Assembly: GCA_013416795.1 (NCBI GenBank) | Contig: RQSC01000025.1 | Span: 36,006-51,786, forward strand | Direction of reading: 5' to 3' | From: Prasinococcaceae sp. CCMP 1430 | Taxonomy: Eukaryota; Prasinodermophyta; Palmophyllophyceae; Prasinococcales; Prasinococcaceae | DNA: 15,781 nt | In this document: one piece after another, positions 1 through 7,722 of the stretch | Layout of the letters: each line of letters starts with the position of its first letter | Numbering within the stretch: the first letter of the stretch is position 1 | Notes under the pieces: generated by a model | Told to the model about the DNA's origin: nothing | The model's input: only the letters and a program-made list of their open reading frames with translations | The model's database searches: none | Program-made: the position numbers and the translations under genes

Positions 1-223
1 AAGATCGGCGGCGGCGGGCGCACGCCGGAGCCATCGGCGGGCGCGGGGGCGCGTGAAGAACGGTGCAGCGCGCGCACGGCGTGGGCGCTGGCCGGGCGCG
101 ATCTCGTGCGGCAAGCGCTGCCCAACTCCGTCGGGGCGGGCCAGGGGGATCGGAGGACGGCCGACGATGCACACGCTGGATGCGAGGCACAGGTAGCCAG
201 CGGTCCGTCTGCGACGGCGGTGC
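1..223 (+). promoter_or_regulatory. Upstream region / 5' leader of the MYB-CC gene, with two uORFs
   Basis: No gene is recognised here. An in-frame TAG at 194-196 separates this region from the ATG at 224, so the downstream protein cannot extend upstream without splicing. Two upstream ATGs are present: one at 167 opens a nine-codon uORF ending at that TAG, and one at 180 opens a reading frame that runs past the main start and ends at 338. They matter only if transcription starts upstream of them, which the sequence does not show. Confidence 0.4.
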
Positions 224-1987
224 ATGGCGGCATCTGACAGCGACTCCCTGGATGCTATCCTTGCCCAGTTCCCGCTTGGCGACTGGGACGCGCCCGTCGA
301 GGCCGATGACGCGCTCCATACCCTGGGCGACGCGCTAGACGACATGCAGCACCCATGGGGCATTCTCAGCGTGGGCGGCGGAGTAGGAGATCTAGGGGGG
401 ATGCAGCAGCAGCCGCCTCAGCCCCAGCAGCACTTGCAGCACTTGCAGCACCACCAGCAGCACCAGGCGTATGCGGGCGGCGCGACGGGCATCGTGCCGC
501 CGCCGCCGTTGAGCTTTGCTGGCGGTGGCGGGGCGCATGCGTCGCAGCAGCACGGGGGGCTAGAAATCGGACGGGAGGGAGCACATTCGGCAGGGCAGTC
601 TGCGGCGCACGCGCAGGCGGCGATGCAGCAGGTGACTAGGGGCGTGGCCGTAGCTGCCTCTGTCGGCACCGGCGCGCACGGCAGCCAGCACCCAAGCACG
701 GCAGCACCTGCTCTGTCGTACGAGGGGCAGCAGACCCAAGCGGCGGTGGCCAGCGCGACCGCCGCTGGGGGGCATCTCAGCCCCGAGCAGGTGCAGCACC
801 TCAGCGCGCTCCAGTGGCAGATGATGCGCGCGAATTCGCAAGACGCCAGGAGCCCGTACCACGGCGCGTCGCAGGCGTTGCATTCGCCATACAGTGCCGG
901 TATCCTGTCCGCGCAAGGGGCTCCGCAGGGAGCGTCGCCTGTGGCCGGCGCCGCAGTGGACGGCGTACCGCCGGGCATGTACATGCCTCCCCCGCAGCGT
1001 CCGGGCGAAGCCGGTGCGCACCAGCCAGGCATGCCGGCGCAGCTCGCCCAAGGCGGCGCGAGCAGCCTCGCTGCGCCTCAGCCCATCTCGGGTGTGGCCG
1101 TCGCTCCCGGTGCTGCGCATCAAGATGCCGGCGCCGGTCGTGGCACGCGGCCAGGGCCGACCGCCCAGAAGAAACGCATGCGCTGGACCCCCGAGCTGCA
1201 CGAGAAGTTCGTGGAGGTCGTTGGGAAGCTTGGTGGCCCCGACAGCGCGACGCCGAAAGTTATCCTCACCATGATGGGCGCTGAAGGACTGACCATCTTC
1301 CACGTGAAGAGTCACCTCCAAAAGTACCGCATGAGCGCTCAGGCGAATGGTGGGGCGGGCGGCGGGAAGGCGTCCAAGGGCGGTCAGGGCGGCGCCGCGG
1401 CAAAGGCCACCAAGGCCTCGGGCGGCAGGTCCGGCGGCGCAAGCAGGTCCGGGGCAGCCAAGGACAGGACCGGCAGCAGAGCATCAGGTGCCACTAAGAG
1501 AGGCAGTCGCCGCGCGGCGGCGGCGGCCGACAAACAAGCGAGCACGCCGCCAGAAGCCGCTGCGGCCGCCGCCGCTGCGGCAGCGGCGACCGCCACTATC
1601 GCGTCAGCGGCGCCTGCTGCTACCTCTGCACCAGAGTCCGGTGACGCGCTGCTGCAGGCTGATCTTGCTGCGACAGATGAGGGCATTCTGGCAAGCGCAC
1701 CTGCCCCCACCGTTGCGGACGACGTGAGCGTCGAGGAGGCGCTGAAGCAGCAGATGGAAATGCAGAAGCGCTTGCACGAACAGCTGGAGGCTCAGCGCCA
1801 GCGTACGCTGACGCTTCTGCAGCGCGTCATGGAGGAGAAACGCAACAAGGTGGCTGCTAGCAGCGGTGGTGCGGTCGACGTGGCCGCGGCAGCAGCAGCA
1901 GCAGTAGAAGACATGGATCCCGCGACGGCTGAACTTCTGGCTGCGACCGGAATGGGCAAGTACGTCGAGGAGCTAAAGGACAGGTAG
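224..1987 (+). CDS. GARP/MYB-CC transcription factor, PHR1/PSR1-like
   Basis: Probable nuclear DNA-binding regulator of 587 residues in one exon. A GARP-type Myb domain spans about residues 317-370, with W321, the segment [14 protein letters not shown] and the family signature SHLQKYR at 363-369. Near the C-terminus lies the MYB-CC coiled coil (about 505-540) with an exact LHEQLE motif at 517-522. This Myb plus LHEQLE combination defines the family of plant PHR1 and Chlamydomonas PSR1, regulators of phosphate-starvation responses; the phosphate role here is inferred. The N-terminus is acidic, then Gln/His-rich (about 60-82), as in activation domains. An unusually long Gly/Ser/Ala/Lys-rich linker of about 146 residues, with poly-alanine and a basic TKRGSRR patch (possible nuclear signal), separates the two domains. 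The start at 224 is the first ATG after an in-frame stop at 194. Confidence 0.93.
   Translation: MAASDSDSLDAILAQFPLGDWDAPVEADDALHTLGDALDDMQHPWGILSVGGGVGDLGGMQQQPPQPQQHLQHLQHHQQHQAYAGGATGIVPPPPLSFAGGGGAHASQQHGGLEIGREGAHSAGQSAAHAQAAMQQVTRGVAVAASVGTGAHGSQHPSTAAPALSYEGQQTQAAVASATAAGGHLSPEQVQHLSALQWQMMRANSQDARSPYHGASQALHSPYSAGILSAQGAPQGASPVAGAAVDGVPPGMYMPPPQRPGEAGAHQPGMPAQLAQGGASSLAAPQPISGVAVAPGAAHQDAGAGRGTRPGPTAQKKRMRWTPELHEKFVEVVGKLGGPDSATPKVILTMMGAEGLTIFHVKSHLQKYRMSAQANGGAGGGKASKGGQGGAAAKATKASGGRSGGASRSGAAKDRTGSRASGATKRGSRRAAAAADKQASTPPEAAAAAAAAAAATATIASAAPAATSAPESGDALLQADLAATDEGILASAPAPTVADDVSVEEALKQQMEMQKRLHEQLEAQRQRTLTLLQRVMEEKRNKVAASSGGAVDVAAAAAAAVEDMDPATAELLAATGMGKYVEELKDR
418..470 (+). 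repeat. CAG-rich tandem repeat encoding the Gln/His tract
   Basis: A short run of CAG/CAC triplets includes the nine-base unit CAGCACTTG twice in tandem. It encodes the Gln/His/Leu-rich tract of the MYB-CC factor and is a plausible site of length variation between strains. Confidence 0.7.
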
Positions 1988-2764
1988 CACTAGTCTGGCT
2001 GGGCTGCGGCGGCCGATAGCTGGTGGGAGTAATGGTTGCCTCATCATTCCATTCCTCTAGCCATAGAACGGGAGGCGCGTGCCGGCGTGTGCGGCGGGCG
2101 CGCTGCAGGCGGCGGGCCAGGAATCACTGATAGTATGCACGAGGCGTACACACGTGGTCATGTTTGGCAGGCACCCACGCGCTCGGTCACTCGAAGAGCG
2201 CCGCGCTATACATGGCGTTCAGAGACTTACCCGCGTTCACTGTGATGGCGCAGCGGATGGGGTCACCCGCTGGTGGTCGCGCTTGACTGTGTGCTTTGGT
2301 CAATGTCGGCGAGCCGCGCCGCGAGGTGCCTCAAGGCGTCAGCGACATCTACACGGCCTTGCTGTGCTGTGGCGACGGGCGCCCGGCGTTCACGCGACGC
2401 ATCCTACCTCAAACATGCGTGCACTTTGTGCGCAACCCTACACCACCTGAGCCTCAGTGTTCATCACATTCCCATTCCGCCGCGGCGGCGCCGCCGCCAG
2501 CGGGCGCGTACTATGGCACGCCCGACAAAACCGTAACCTTTCCACGGGCGGAACAGCATCGAAATCAGTATCACCGAGCGCAGAATTCGAACCCTAGTAT
2601 CGGAACGAACCCAAAAGCCGCAGCCGCCGCGTTTTCTGGCGCGTGGCGGGCGCGCGCAGCGGGCGGGCGCGGCTGGGCGGGGGCGCCACACGGCGCGCTT
2701 GCGGCGGGGGTGTTGAGGGGCGAGGGCGGCGTGGGTCAGGGCGCTCTCTTCCTCCCTGAGACAG
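1988..2764. other. Intergenic region, possibly holding an unrecognised first exon of dapF
   Basis: About 780 bases with no recognisable gene on either strand. The first half has lower GC than the coding sequence around it, as expected of a 3' UTR and promoter. The right end is a strong 3' splice-site candidate: a pyrimidine-rich run followed by GAGACAG ending at 2764. A small ATG exon at 2513-2532, followed by GTAACC, would join in the correct phase to the dapF frame (intron 2533-2764), but the donor is weak and this is only a candidate. Confidence 0.4.
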
Positions 2765-3947
2765 GGGCCCGCGAAGGGCGAGCGATGGCGTGCGCGTCTT
2801 TCGCGCGGCGCGCGGCGGCGGCGCCCGACGCGCGCCCGCGGCGGCGGCCGCGGCGGCCGGCGGCGGCGCGATCGCGTTCCGCAAGTACCACGGGCTGGGC
2901 AACGACTTCGTGATGATCGACAACCGCCACAGCTCGGAGCCGGTGCTCTCGCCCGAGCAGGCGTCCGCCGCCTGCGACCGCAACTTTGGCATCGGCGGTG
3001 ACGGCGTCATCTTTGCGATGCCTGCGCCCGAGGGCTCTGGCGCCGACTTCAAGATGACCATCTACAACGCGGACGGCTCGGAGCCGGAGATGTGCGGCAA
3101 CGGGATCAGGTGCTTGGCGAGGTTCCTGTACGACGTTGACGAGGAGAAGTTCAAGGTATGTTTGCGCGGCGCGAGCGGCGCCGGCGAGCGACGCGGCGCG
3201 CGAAAGGGACCCTTTCGAAGGCTTGTGCGCTCGCACATGCGCGACGCCTCGGGCTCGCTCTGACGCGACCGCACTTGCGCCCTCGCGCCTGCACGCTTCC
3301 CTCTCGTCGCTCAGACGGAGGGCAATGGCACCGCTCCGGGAGATTTCTCCGCGGCGCTGCGCTCCCCCTCGGTCTTCACCATCGACACGCTCGCCGGCCC
3401 AATCATCCCGGAGCTCACTGGCGACGACGTGAAGGTCGACATGGGCGAGCCCATCCTCGACGCCCCCACGGTGCCCACCACGCTCGCGCCCAACGCGGAC
3501 GGCAATGCGGCTGTCAAGGCCCCCCTCGAAGTCGACGGCGCGACCTGGCAGGTGACGACCGTGTCGATGGGCAACCCCCACGCGGTGATTTTCGGCACGA
3601 CAGACCAGGACGTCGCCGACGTCGACGCGCTGGACCTCGCACACTTGGGCCCGCTCTTCGAGAGCAATGCGGTTTTCCCGGCGCGCACGAACACGGAGTT
3701 TGTCGAGGTCGTGCGCCGCGACTACTGCAAGATGCGCGTGTGGGAGCGCGGAGCTGGCCCCACACTGGCGTGCGGCACCGGCGCGTGCGCCACCGTCGTC
3801 GCCGGCGTGCTCGAGGGGCGCCTCGACCGCAAATGCACTGTCGAGCTGCCGGGCGGGCCCCTGCACATCGAGTGGGACGAGGCGACGAACAAAATCTTCA
3901 TGACTGGCGCGGCCTGTGAGTCCTTCCGTGGCGAGAGCACGTTCTGA
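2765..3947 (+). CDS. dapF: Diaminopimelate epimerase, probably plastid-targeted
   Basis: Converts LL-2,6-diaminopimelate to meso-diaminopimelate, the penultimate step of lysine synthesis (in the plastid of plants). Visible exons are about 2765-3155 and 3315-3947, joined in phase 0. The conserved part begins near 2868 with [15 protein letters not shown]. Both catalytic cysteines are present: [13 protein letters not shown] in the first exon and [10 protein letters not shown] in the second. [10 protein letters not shown] and VSMGNPHAV are also typical. The conserved region is about 300 residues, close to family length. Ahead of it is an Ala/Arg/Gly-rich stretch like a transit peptide, but this frame has a stop at 2757 and no ATG before the conserved domain. 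The nearest ATG, at 2785, is in another frame. The true 5' end is therefore unresolved and the start given is only the base after a candidate splice acceptor. Confidence 0.9.
3156..3314 (+). other. dapF intron, GT-AG, phase 0
   Basis: 159 bases. The donor is AAG followed by GTATGT and the acceptor is a pyrimidine-rich tract ending CGCTCAG. A CTGAC branch-site-like word lies about 50 bases before the acceptor. Removal joins FK to TEGNGT and restores the continuous DapF domain; reading through instead meets a stop at about 3261. Confidence 0.92.
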
Positions 3948-4083
3948 GGGTAAGAAATCAGGTTTGCGTGCCACGATGGCGGGTGGCCTCGCAGCCGCGC
4001 AGCACCAGGCTTGCTCGGTCGCCTCGCGGAAGGTGCAGAGAGGCGCATATTATACAACAACGCGGCGCGCGCAACGCGCGTCC
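3948..4083. other. Convergent 3' intergenic region between dapF and the EF-hand gene
   Basis: 136 bases between two facing stop codons. It contains an AT-rich patch (CATATTATAC) near 4046-4055 in otherwise GC-rich DNA, a likely 3'-processing region for one or both genes. No exact TGTAA signal is seen. Confidence 0.5.
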
Positions 4084-4811
4084 TCAGGCGAGCGGCTCCA
4101 CGAGCGCCTCCGCCTCGCCGTCCTCCTCGTCAGCCATCCACGTCAACATGAGCTCGTAGAAGTCAGAGAACGACACGTAGCCAACCCCGTCGGGTAGCAC
4201 GGTCAGTCCCTCCGACCTATCGCGACCCATGAGCTCGAGCAGCTCGCCGAGTTCCATCGCGTCGATGCGGCCGTCGTTGTCCATGTCGAATGCCTGTGCC
4301 GTCATTTGGCGTCGCGGGTTTCACACAGGGCCACGCAGCAAGCGCCGTCAGAACGTGCCGGCAGACGCATCGCGCGCGTGTGCGGCTCAGGCGAGCGAGC
4401 GAGTGGCCGGGCGAAAACGCAATCGGCCGCGTTCGCGGCACGCAGAGAGAAACGTGCCTTGAAGGCCTCCATGATGGCCTCGTCAAAAGCCGCGTCCGCG
4501 CCAATCTCGGCCACGGACTCGGTCACCTCCGCCACCGCCTCATTGTAGCTCTGCTCGACGAGCGCCTGCGCTGCTGCGGCGGCCTCCTCCGGCATTGGCT
4601 CGTCCTCCATACCGAGCATGCCGTCAAGCTCGGCGTTAAGCACCTCGGGGCTCACGATCGCCTCAGCCTCACCACCTTCATCAGCATTATCGCCACCGAA
4701 GAGCGGCGCCTCCTCCCCCTGGCGTCCGCCGGCCGCACCCGCCTTTGCGGCCACCGTCCGCGGCCGCCGCGCCGCCGCGCGCGGCAACGTACGCACCTGC
4801 AGGCCTGGCAT
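4084..4811 (-). CDS. Acidic EF-hand calcium-binding protein, possibly plastid
   Basis: Exon 1 is 4811-4458 and exon 2 is 4293-4084, giving about 187 residues. EF-hand 1 is canonical: after splicing the entering helix reads MEAFKAF and the loop DMDNDGRIDAME (about 121-132) has Asp at positions 1, 3, 5 and 9, Gly at 6, Ile at 8 and Glu at 12, as in calmodulin. A second hand (about 150-168, PDGVGYVSFSDFYELM) keeps the DG-V-G and exit helix but lacks most calcium ligands. Residues 1-27 are Arg/Ala-rich and resemble the end of a transit peptide; 28-105 are acidic and Ala-rich. ATG 4811 is the first in-frame ATG, but a further upstream exon cannot be excluded. The role is unknown beyond probable calcium sensing. 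Confidence 0.8.
4294..4457 (-). other. EF-hand gene intron, probable GC-AG type, phase 0
   Basis: 164 bases. The only splice that keeps the EF-hand helix spacing uses donor AAG followed by GCACGT (GC at 4457-4456) and acceptor CACAG ending at 4294. All nearby GT dinucleotides give the wrong phase or wrong spacing. A CTGAC word lies about 57 bases before the acceptor. Confidence 0.75.
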
Positions 4812-5321
4812 AACAGCGGCCACCTCGCCACCTCGGCCGCCGCCGCCCGGGGACGCACCCGCTCTGGCGGGCCCGCGCGCGCACCCACACCCCCTCGCGG
4901 CGCCGTCGCGTTTTTTCCCGCAATAATGAGCGCCGCGAAATGCACGTCCGCGGTTCCGCGAGCAGCCGTTTCATTGGCACGCGGCGCGGAGCGGGCGCGC
5001 CGAATTGCAATTGCACCCCCCAACCGGCTTTTTAAAGGTTTGTCGCGAGGTTGTGAGGTCGTTCACGCACTTTTGAAAGAGGCGCGATGTATGTCACGAA
5101 CCCTGATTTTGTGTGCGTTTTTACGTGCGCTGAGGACGCGGCGAGCTGCCCGCGCGCGCGCCGCGCGCGTGTCAGGACGGCGCGCTCGTGCTGGCGCGAA
5201 ATGCGTTTTGATGGGGCAAATGGCTAAGAAATCTGTGGCCCACGGCGATCCGCTGCGCGCGCGCGGGGCGGCACGTGCGGCCGCGGGGCGACGGCGGTAC
5301 ATGGCAGGCCTGGTATCGCAG
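4812..5321. promoter_or_regulatory. Divergent region between the EF-hand and SBPase genes
   Basis: This stretch should hold both promoters and the 5' end of SBPase. From about 4970 to 5240 it is less GC-rich and more T-rich than the flanks. A TATA-like TTTTTAAA lies at 5029-5036, followed by ATGs at 5087 and 5091. ATG 4926 opens a transit-peptide-like frame in phase 0 of the window. A possible SBPase intron would run from GTATGT at 5089 to CGCAG ending at 5321 and would connect the 4926 frame to the SBPase frame. This is unproven, and it conflicts with the TATA-like site if that is used. Confidence 0.4.
5029..5036 (+). promoter_or_regulatory. TATA-like box upstream of SBPase
   Basis: TTTTTAAA in a locally AT-rich patch, about 50-60 bases before ATGs at 5087 and 5091. 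The position suits a core promoter for the plus-strand gene, but there is no expression evidence. Confidence 0.3.
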
Positions 5322-6421
5322 CCAGGGAGGAGGGAGGCGTCGCCGCGCGCACCGCGCCGCTGCGCTCCGCGCGCCGCGTCGCCGCTCGCGCGGCGGGCGA
5401 GTACGGCGCGAGCGGCACGTCGTTCTACACGACCACCGAGAAGCAGGACTCGTACGACGACCTCGACACGGTGCTCAACTCCAAGTGCGCGGACGAGCAG
5501 ACTCGCGCCGTCATCAAGGAGATGCTGGACGCGTGCGCGGACATCACCGAGGCGCTCCGCTCGGCGCTCGTGACCGTCGAGGGCTCGTCCAACACCTTCG
5601 GCGACGCGCAGCTCTCCGTCGACGTGATTGCCGACGAGATCATGTGGGACGCCTGCAAGGGCTCGAAGGTCATCGCCTACGGCGCCTCCGAGGAGGAGCC
5701 GGAGGTCAAGCCGTGCAACGTGGCCGACGGCGAGTTCACCGTCTGCTGGGACCCGCTTGACGGCTCGTCCATCGTCGACAACAACTGGGCTGTGGGCACC
5801 ATGATCGGCATCTGGCCCTCCACCTCGGGCACCGGTGACGACGGCCTCCTGGGCGCGACTGGCCGCGACCAGGTCACGTCGATGATCGCCCTGTACGGCC
5901 CGCGCACCACCGTGCTGGTGGGCCTGGACGACGGCGTGTACGAGTTCTCGTACGGCTGCACGCCCGAGGGCTGCCAGCTGGCCGACGGCACGTGGGCGCC
6001 GTGGATCTGCTCGCGCTTCAACATCGAGATCGCCGAGGAGTGCAAGATCTTCGCGCCGGCCAACCTGCGCGCGGCCAAGGAGGTCCCGGGCTACAAGGCG
6101 CTCATCGAGCACTTCATGGACGAGAAGTACACTCTGCGCTACTCGGGCGGCCTCGTGCCGGACGTCTACCAGCAGTTCACCAAGCAGCAGGGCGTGTTCT
6201 GCAACCCCACCTCGGAGGCCTCGCCGGCCAAGCTGCGCCTGGCGTTCGAGGCTGCGCCCTTCGGCTACCTCGTGGAGAAGGCCGGCGGCAAGACCAGCGA
6301 CGGCACCACGGGCGGCTCCATCCTCGACGTGCAGATCAACGCTGTCGACCAGCGCACGCCGCTGTGCATTGGCTCGAAGGTCGAGGTCGAGAGGTTCAAC
6401 TCGCTGGTGCTTGGCAAGTAA
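5322..6421 (+). CDS. Sedoheptulose-1,7-bisphosphatase (Calvin cycle), lacking the usual redox cysteines
   Basis: Dephosphorylates sedoheptulose-1,7-bisphosphate in the regenerative phase of the Calvin cycle. The FBPase/SBPase fold is complete: TFGDAQLSVDVIADEI, the metal-binding acidic patch YGASEEEPE, signature WDPLDGSSIVDNN (DPLDGSS codons at 5750-5770), GPRTTVLVGL, then YTLRYSGGLVPDV and FEAAPFGYLVEKAGG, which are closer to SBPase than to FBPase. The mature part is about 340 residues, normal for the family. The CxxxxC loop that thioredoxin reduces in land-plant SBPase is replaced by VTVEGSSN (codons 5570-5593). Upstream is an Arg/Ala-rich transit-like segment, but this frame has a stop at 5225 and no ATG between it and the conserved domain, so the first exon is missing or the frame is broken. 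The start given is a candidate exon boundary. Confidence 0.9.
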
Positions 6422-6565
6422 GCGCGCTGCTCGCTCGCTCCCCGCGCAGCTCAGCTCGTAAGAAGGCCAAACCCTGCAATTTTGACCTCAACTGTCCGAG
6501 ACATTTCTCGAGAGAACCGTTTGTGTGTTACAATTCCCGGCCCGCCCTCCCCCCCGCGCAACCGC
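6422..6565. other. Convergent 3' region between SBPase and the lumen-protein gene
   Basis: 144 bases between facing stops. It becomes AT-richer around 6470-6535. On the minus strand TGTAA occurs at 6532-6528, about 34 bases after the stop of the minus-strand gene, matching the green-algal polyadenylation word. No TGTAA is seen for SBPase. Confidence 0.5.
6528..6532 (-). promoter_or_regulatory. TGTAA polyadenylation signal
   Basis: TGTAA on the minus strand about 34 bases downstream of the stop codon at 6566-6568. TGTAA is the usual near-upstream poly(A) element in chlorophyte green algae. Confidence 0.45.
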
Positions 6566-7409
6566 TCAGGTGCACACCTGGCCATCGAGTCCGCCACACG
6601 CCTCGGCATCGAGCGCCTCTGTCTCCTGCTGCAATCTGTCCTTCTCCGCCTGCACCTTTGCCTCCTCCTCGGCGCGCGCTGCCGCGGCAGCGCGGCGGTC
6701 CGCCTGGCGCTTGCGGTAGGCGGCCTCCTCGCGGTCGAGCGCGTCGACCTCGGCCATCGCCTCGTCGAACGCCGCATCGCCGGCCGCCTCCGCGCGCGCG
6801 ACGACTTCGGCGGGGGGCAGGCCCTCTTTCTTGGCCTGTTCCGCGGCCTTCTCTACAGCCAGCTGGCGAAGCGTGTACGCACGCTGCATCGAGCGTGAGG
6901 ACGGACTGAGTCAGCGCGCGGCGCCGACCGGGGCGATTGGGGCGAGCGGGCGCGCGAGCGTGCGCGCGCCGCAAGAGCATCGCACACGAACGCACCTCCT
7001 CACGCGCGAACTGTGCGCGCTTGCGTGCGAGGGCCGCGATCTCGGCGCGCTCGCGCTGCGCCTCCAGCTTCCGCTTCGCCAGGCGCTCTGCCTGCGTTGG
7101 CGGCGGCGGCGGCGGCAGCCCCGCGTCCCGCAGCCGCTCCGCCTCCTGTGCGCGGAGGATGAGGTCTCGGCACGCATCCGTGCGGCACACCTCGAGCGGA
7201 TCCTGCGGCGGCGGCGGCGGCGGCGGTACGTAGCCCCTCTCGTAGTCGAAGAAGCCCGCGCGTGCCCCCGGTGGACACGCCACCGCCATCACCGCCGAGA
7301 GCGCAGCGGCCGCCGCGAGCTGCCCGGGCCCCGGCCGCGCGCACCCCGCCCCGCCCGGCGTGTGGGGCGCGCGGCCCGCGCCGCCCCCCCGCCCGAGCGG
7401 ATAACGCAC
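6566..7409 (-). CDS. Putative thylakoid-lumen coiled-coil protein, unknown function
   Basis: Exon 1 is about 7409-6996 and exon 2 is 6883-6566, giving up to 243 residues. I recognise no family. Numbering from a GTG at 7409, a hydrophobic stretch LAAAAALSAVMAVA (31-44) is followed by CPPGARA and then GFFDYERG. This is an A-x-A cleavage pattern after a hydrophobic core, as in lumen-targeting or secretory signals. The rest has two proline runs (seven at 62-68, six at 99-104) and long charged Glu/Arg/Ala/Gln-rich helices (about 107-230) likely to form coiled coils. Cysteines occur as CRTDAC (75-80) and CGGLDGQVC near the end, possible disulfides. A TGA lies just upstream in frame and the first ATG (7289) falls inside the hydrophobic core, so the real N-terminus, probably a plastid transit peptide, is on an unseen exon. 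Lumen location is inferred. Confidence 0.65.
6884..6995 (-). other. Lumen-protein gene intron, GT-AG, phase 0
   Basis: 112 bases. The donor is GAG followed by GTGCGT and the acceptor is CGATGCAG. A CTGACT branch-site-like word lies about 31 bases before the acceptor. Splicing joins two charged helical segments in one frame. Confidence 0.75.
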
Positions 7410-7424
7410 TGCACGGGACGTACG

Positions 7425-7443
7425 GTATTTTCAAAAAAAATAC
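7425..7443. repeat. AT-rich inverted repeat
   Basis: GTATTTT and AAAATAC arms flank a short C/A spacer, with an uninterrupted run of eight A. It stands out in a GC-rich background and may be a core promoter or a nucleosome-excluding element. Confidence 0.4.
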
Positions 7444-7476
7444 AAACCCTACCCCAAATGCCTGCAGGTGCATTCG

Positions 7477-7490
7477 GGGGACATGTCCCC
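7477..7490. repeat. Perfect 14-base palindrome
   Basis: GGGGACATGTCCCC is fully self-complementary and lies in a divergent intergenic region, as expected of a dimeric transcription-factor site. No specific factor is assigned. Confidence 0.5.
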
Positions 7491-7549
7491 GCGATCGACC
7501 TTTGACCTGTCGGCGACCGGTTTGAACTCTGTTCAGAGAGGACGTTCCG

Positions 7550-7557
7550 TGACGTCA
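7550..7557. promoter_or_regulatory. TGACGTCA (CRE/bZIP) site
   Basis: An exact 8-base CRE palindrome, the binding core of many bZIP factors. A second GACGTCA starts 32 bases downstream (7582-7588). Function is inferred from the motif and its promoter location. Confidence 0.45.
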
Positions 7558-7722
7558 AATCGGTGTGCATCTCAGGACCCCGACGTCAGAATGCATTGGG
7601 TGGGATGCTGCGTCGCTCGAGGTGGTTGGTGGGTTGGTTGTCGAGGTGTCACAGAGCGCGCGCGCGCCGCGCTGCCGCGGCCGGGCGGCCGCCAAGCGCG
7701 CGGGCACACAGCAGGCGCGCCG

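Larger units (their letters stand above)
7410..7722. promoter_or_regulatory. Divergent promoter region with CRE/bZIP-type sites
   Basis: 313 bases between the minus-strand lumen-protein gene and the plus-strand membrane-protein gene. It contains an AT-rich inverted repeat (7425-7443), a perfect 14-base palindrome GGGGACATGTCCCC (7477-7490), and a full TGACGTCA site (7550-7557) with a second GACGTCA at 7582-7588. No protein gene is supported inside it, although the plus frame is open. Confidence 0.5.

Noticed and set aside
2570-2640. A minus-strand tRNA-like GGGTTCGAATT T-loop
   Set aside because: Only one side of the T-stem pairs (two of five pairs fail), and no acceptor or anticodon arm is found.
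2736-3974. A 412-codon minus-strand frame opposite dapF
   Set aside because: It is the antisense shadow of a well-supported enzyme in GC-rich DNA; its product is Arg/Ala/Val-rich without domain features.
4290-5573. A 427-codon plus-strand frame across the EF-hand gene and SBPase start
   Set aside because: It is antisense to the EF-hand exon and out of frame with SBPase. Only its 4926-5088 part is considered, as a possible SBPase first exon.
5063-6112. A 349-codon minus-strand frame opposite SBPase
   Set aside because: Antisense shadow created by GC-rich third positions.
7468-7722. N-terminal extension of the membrane-protein frame from a GTG
   Set aside because: It covers the palindrome and CRE sites, has no ATG just before a plausible domain, and would put 85 residues before a clean type II anchor.
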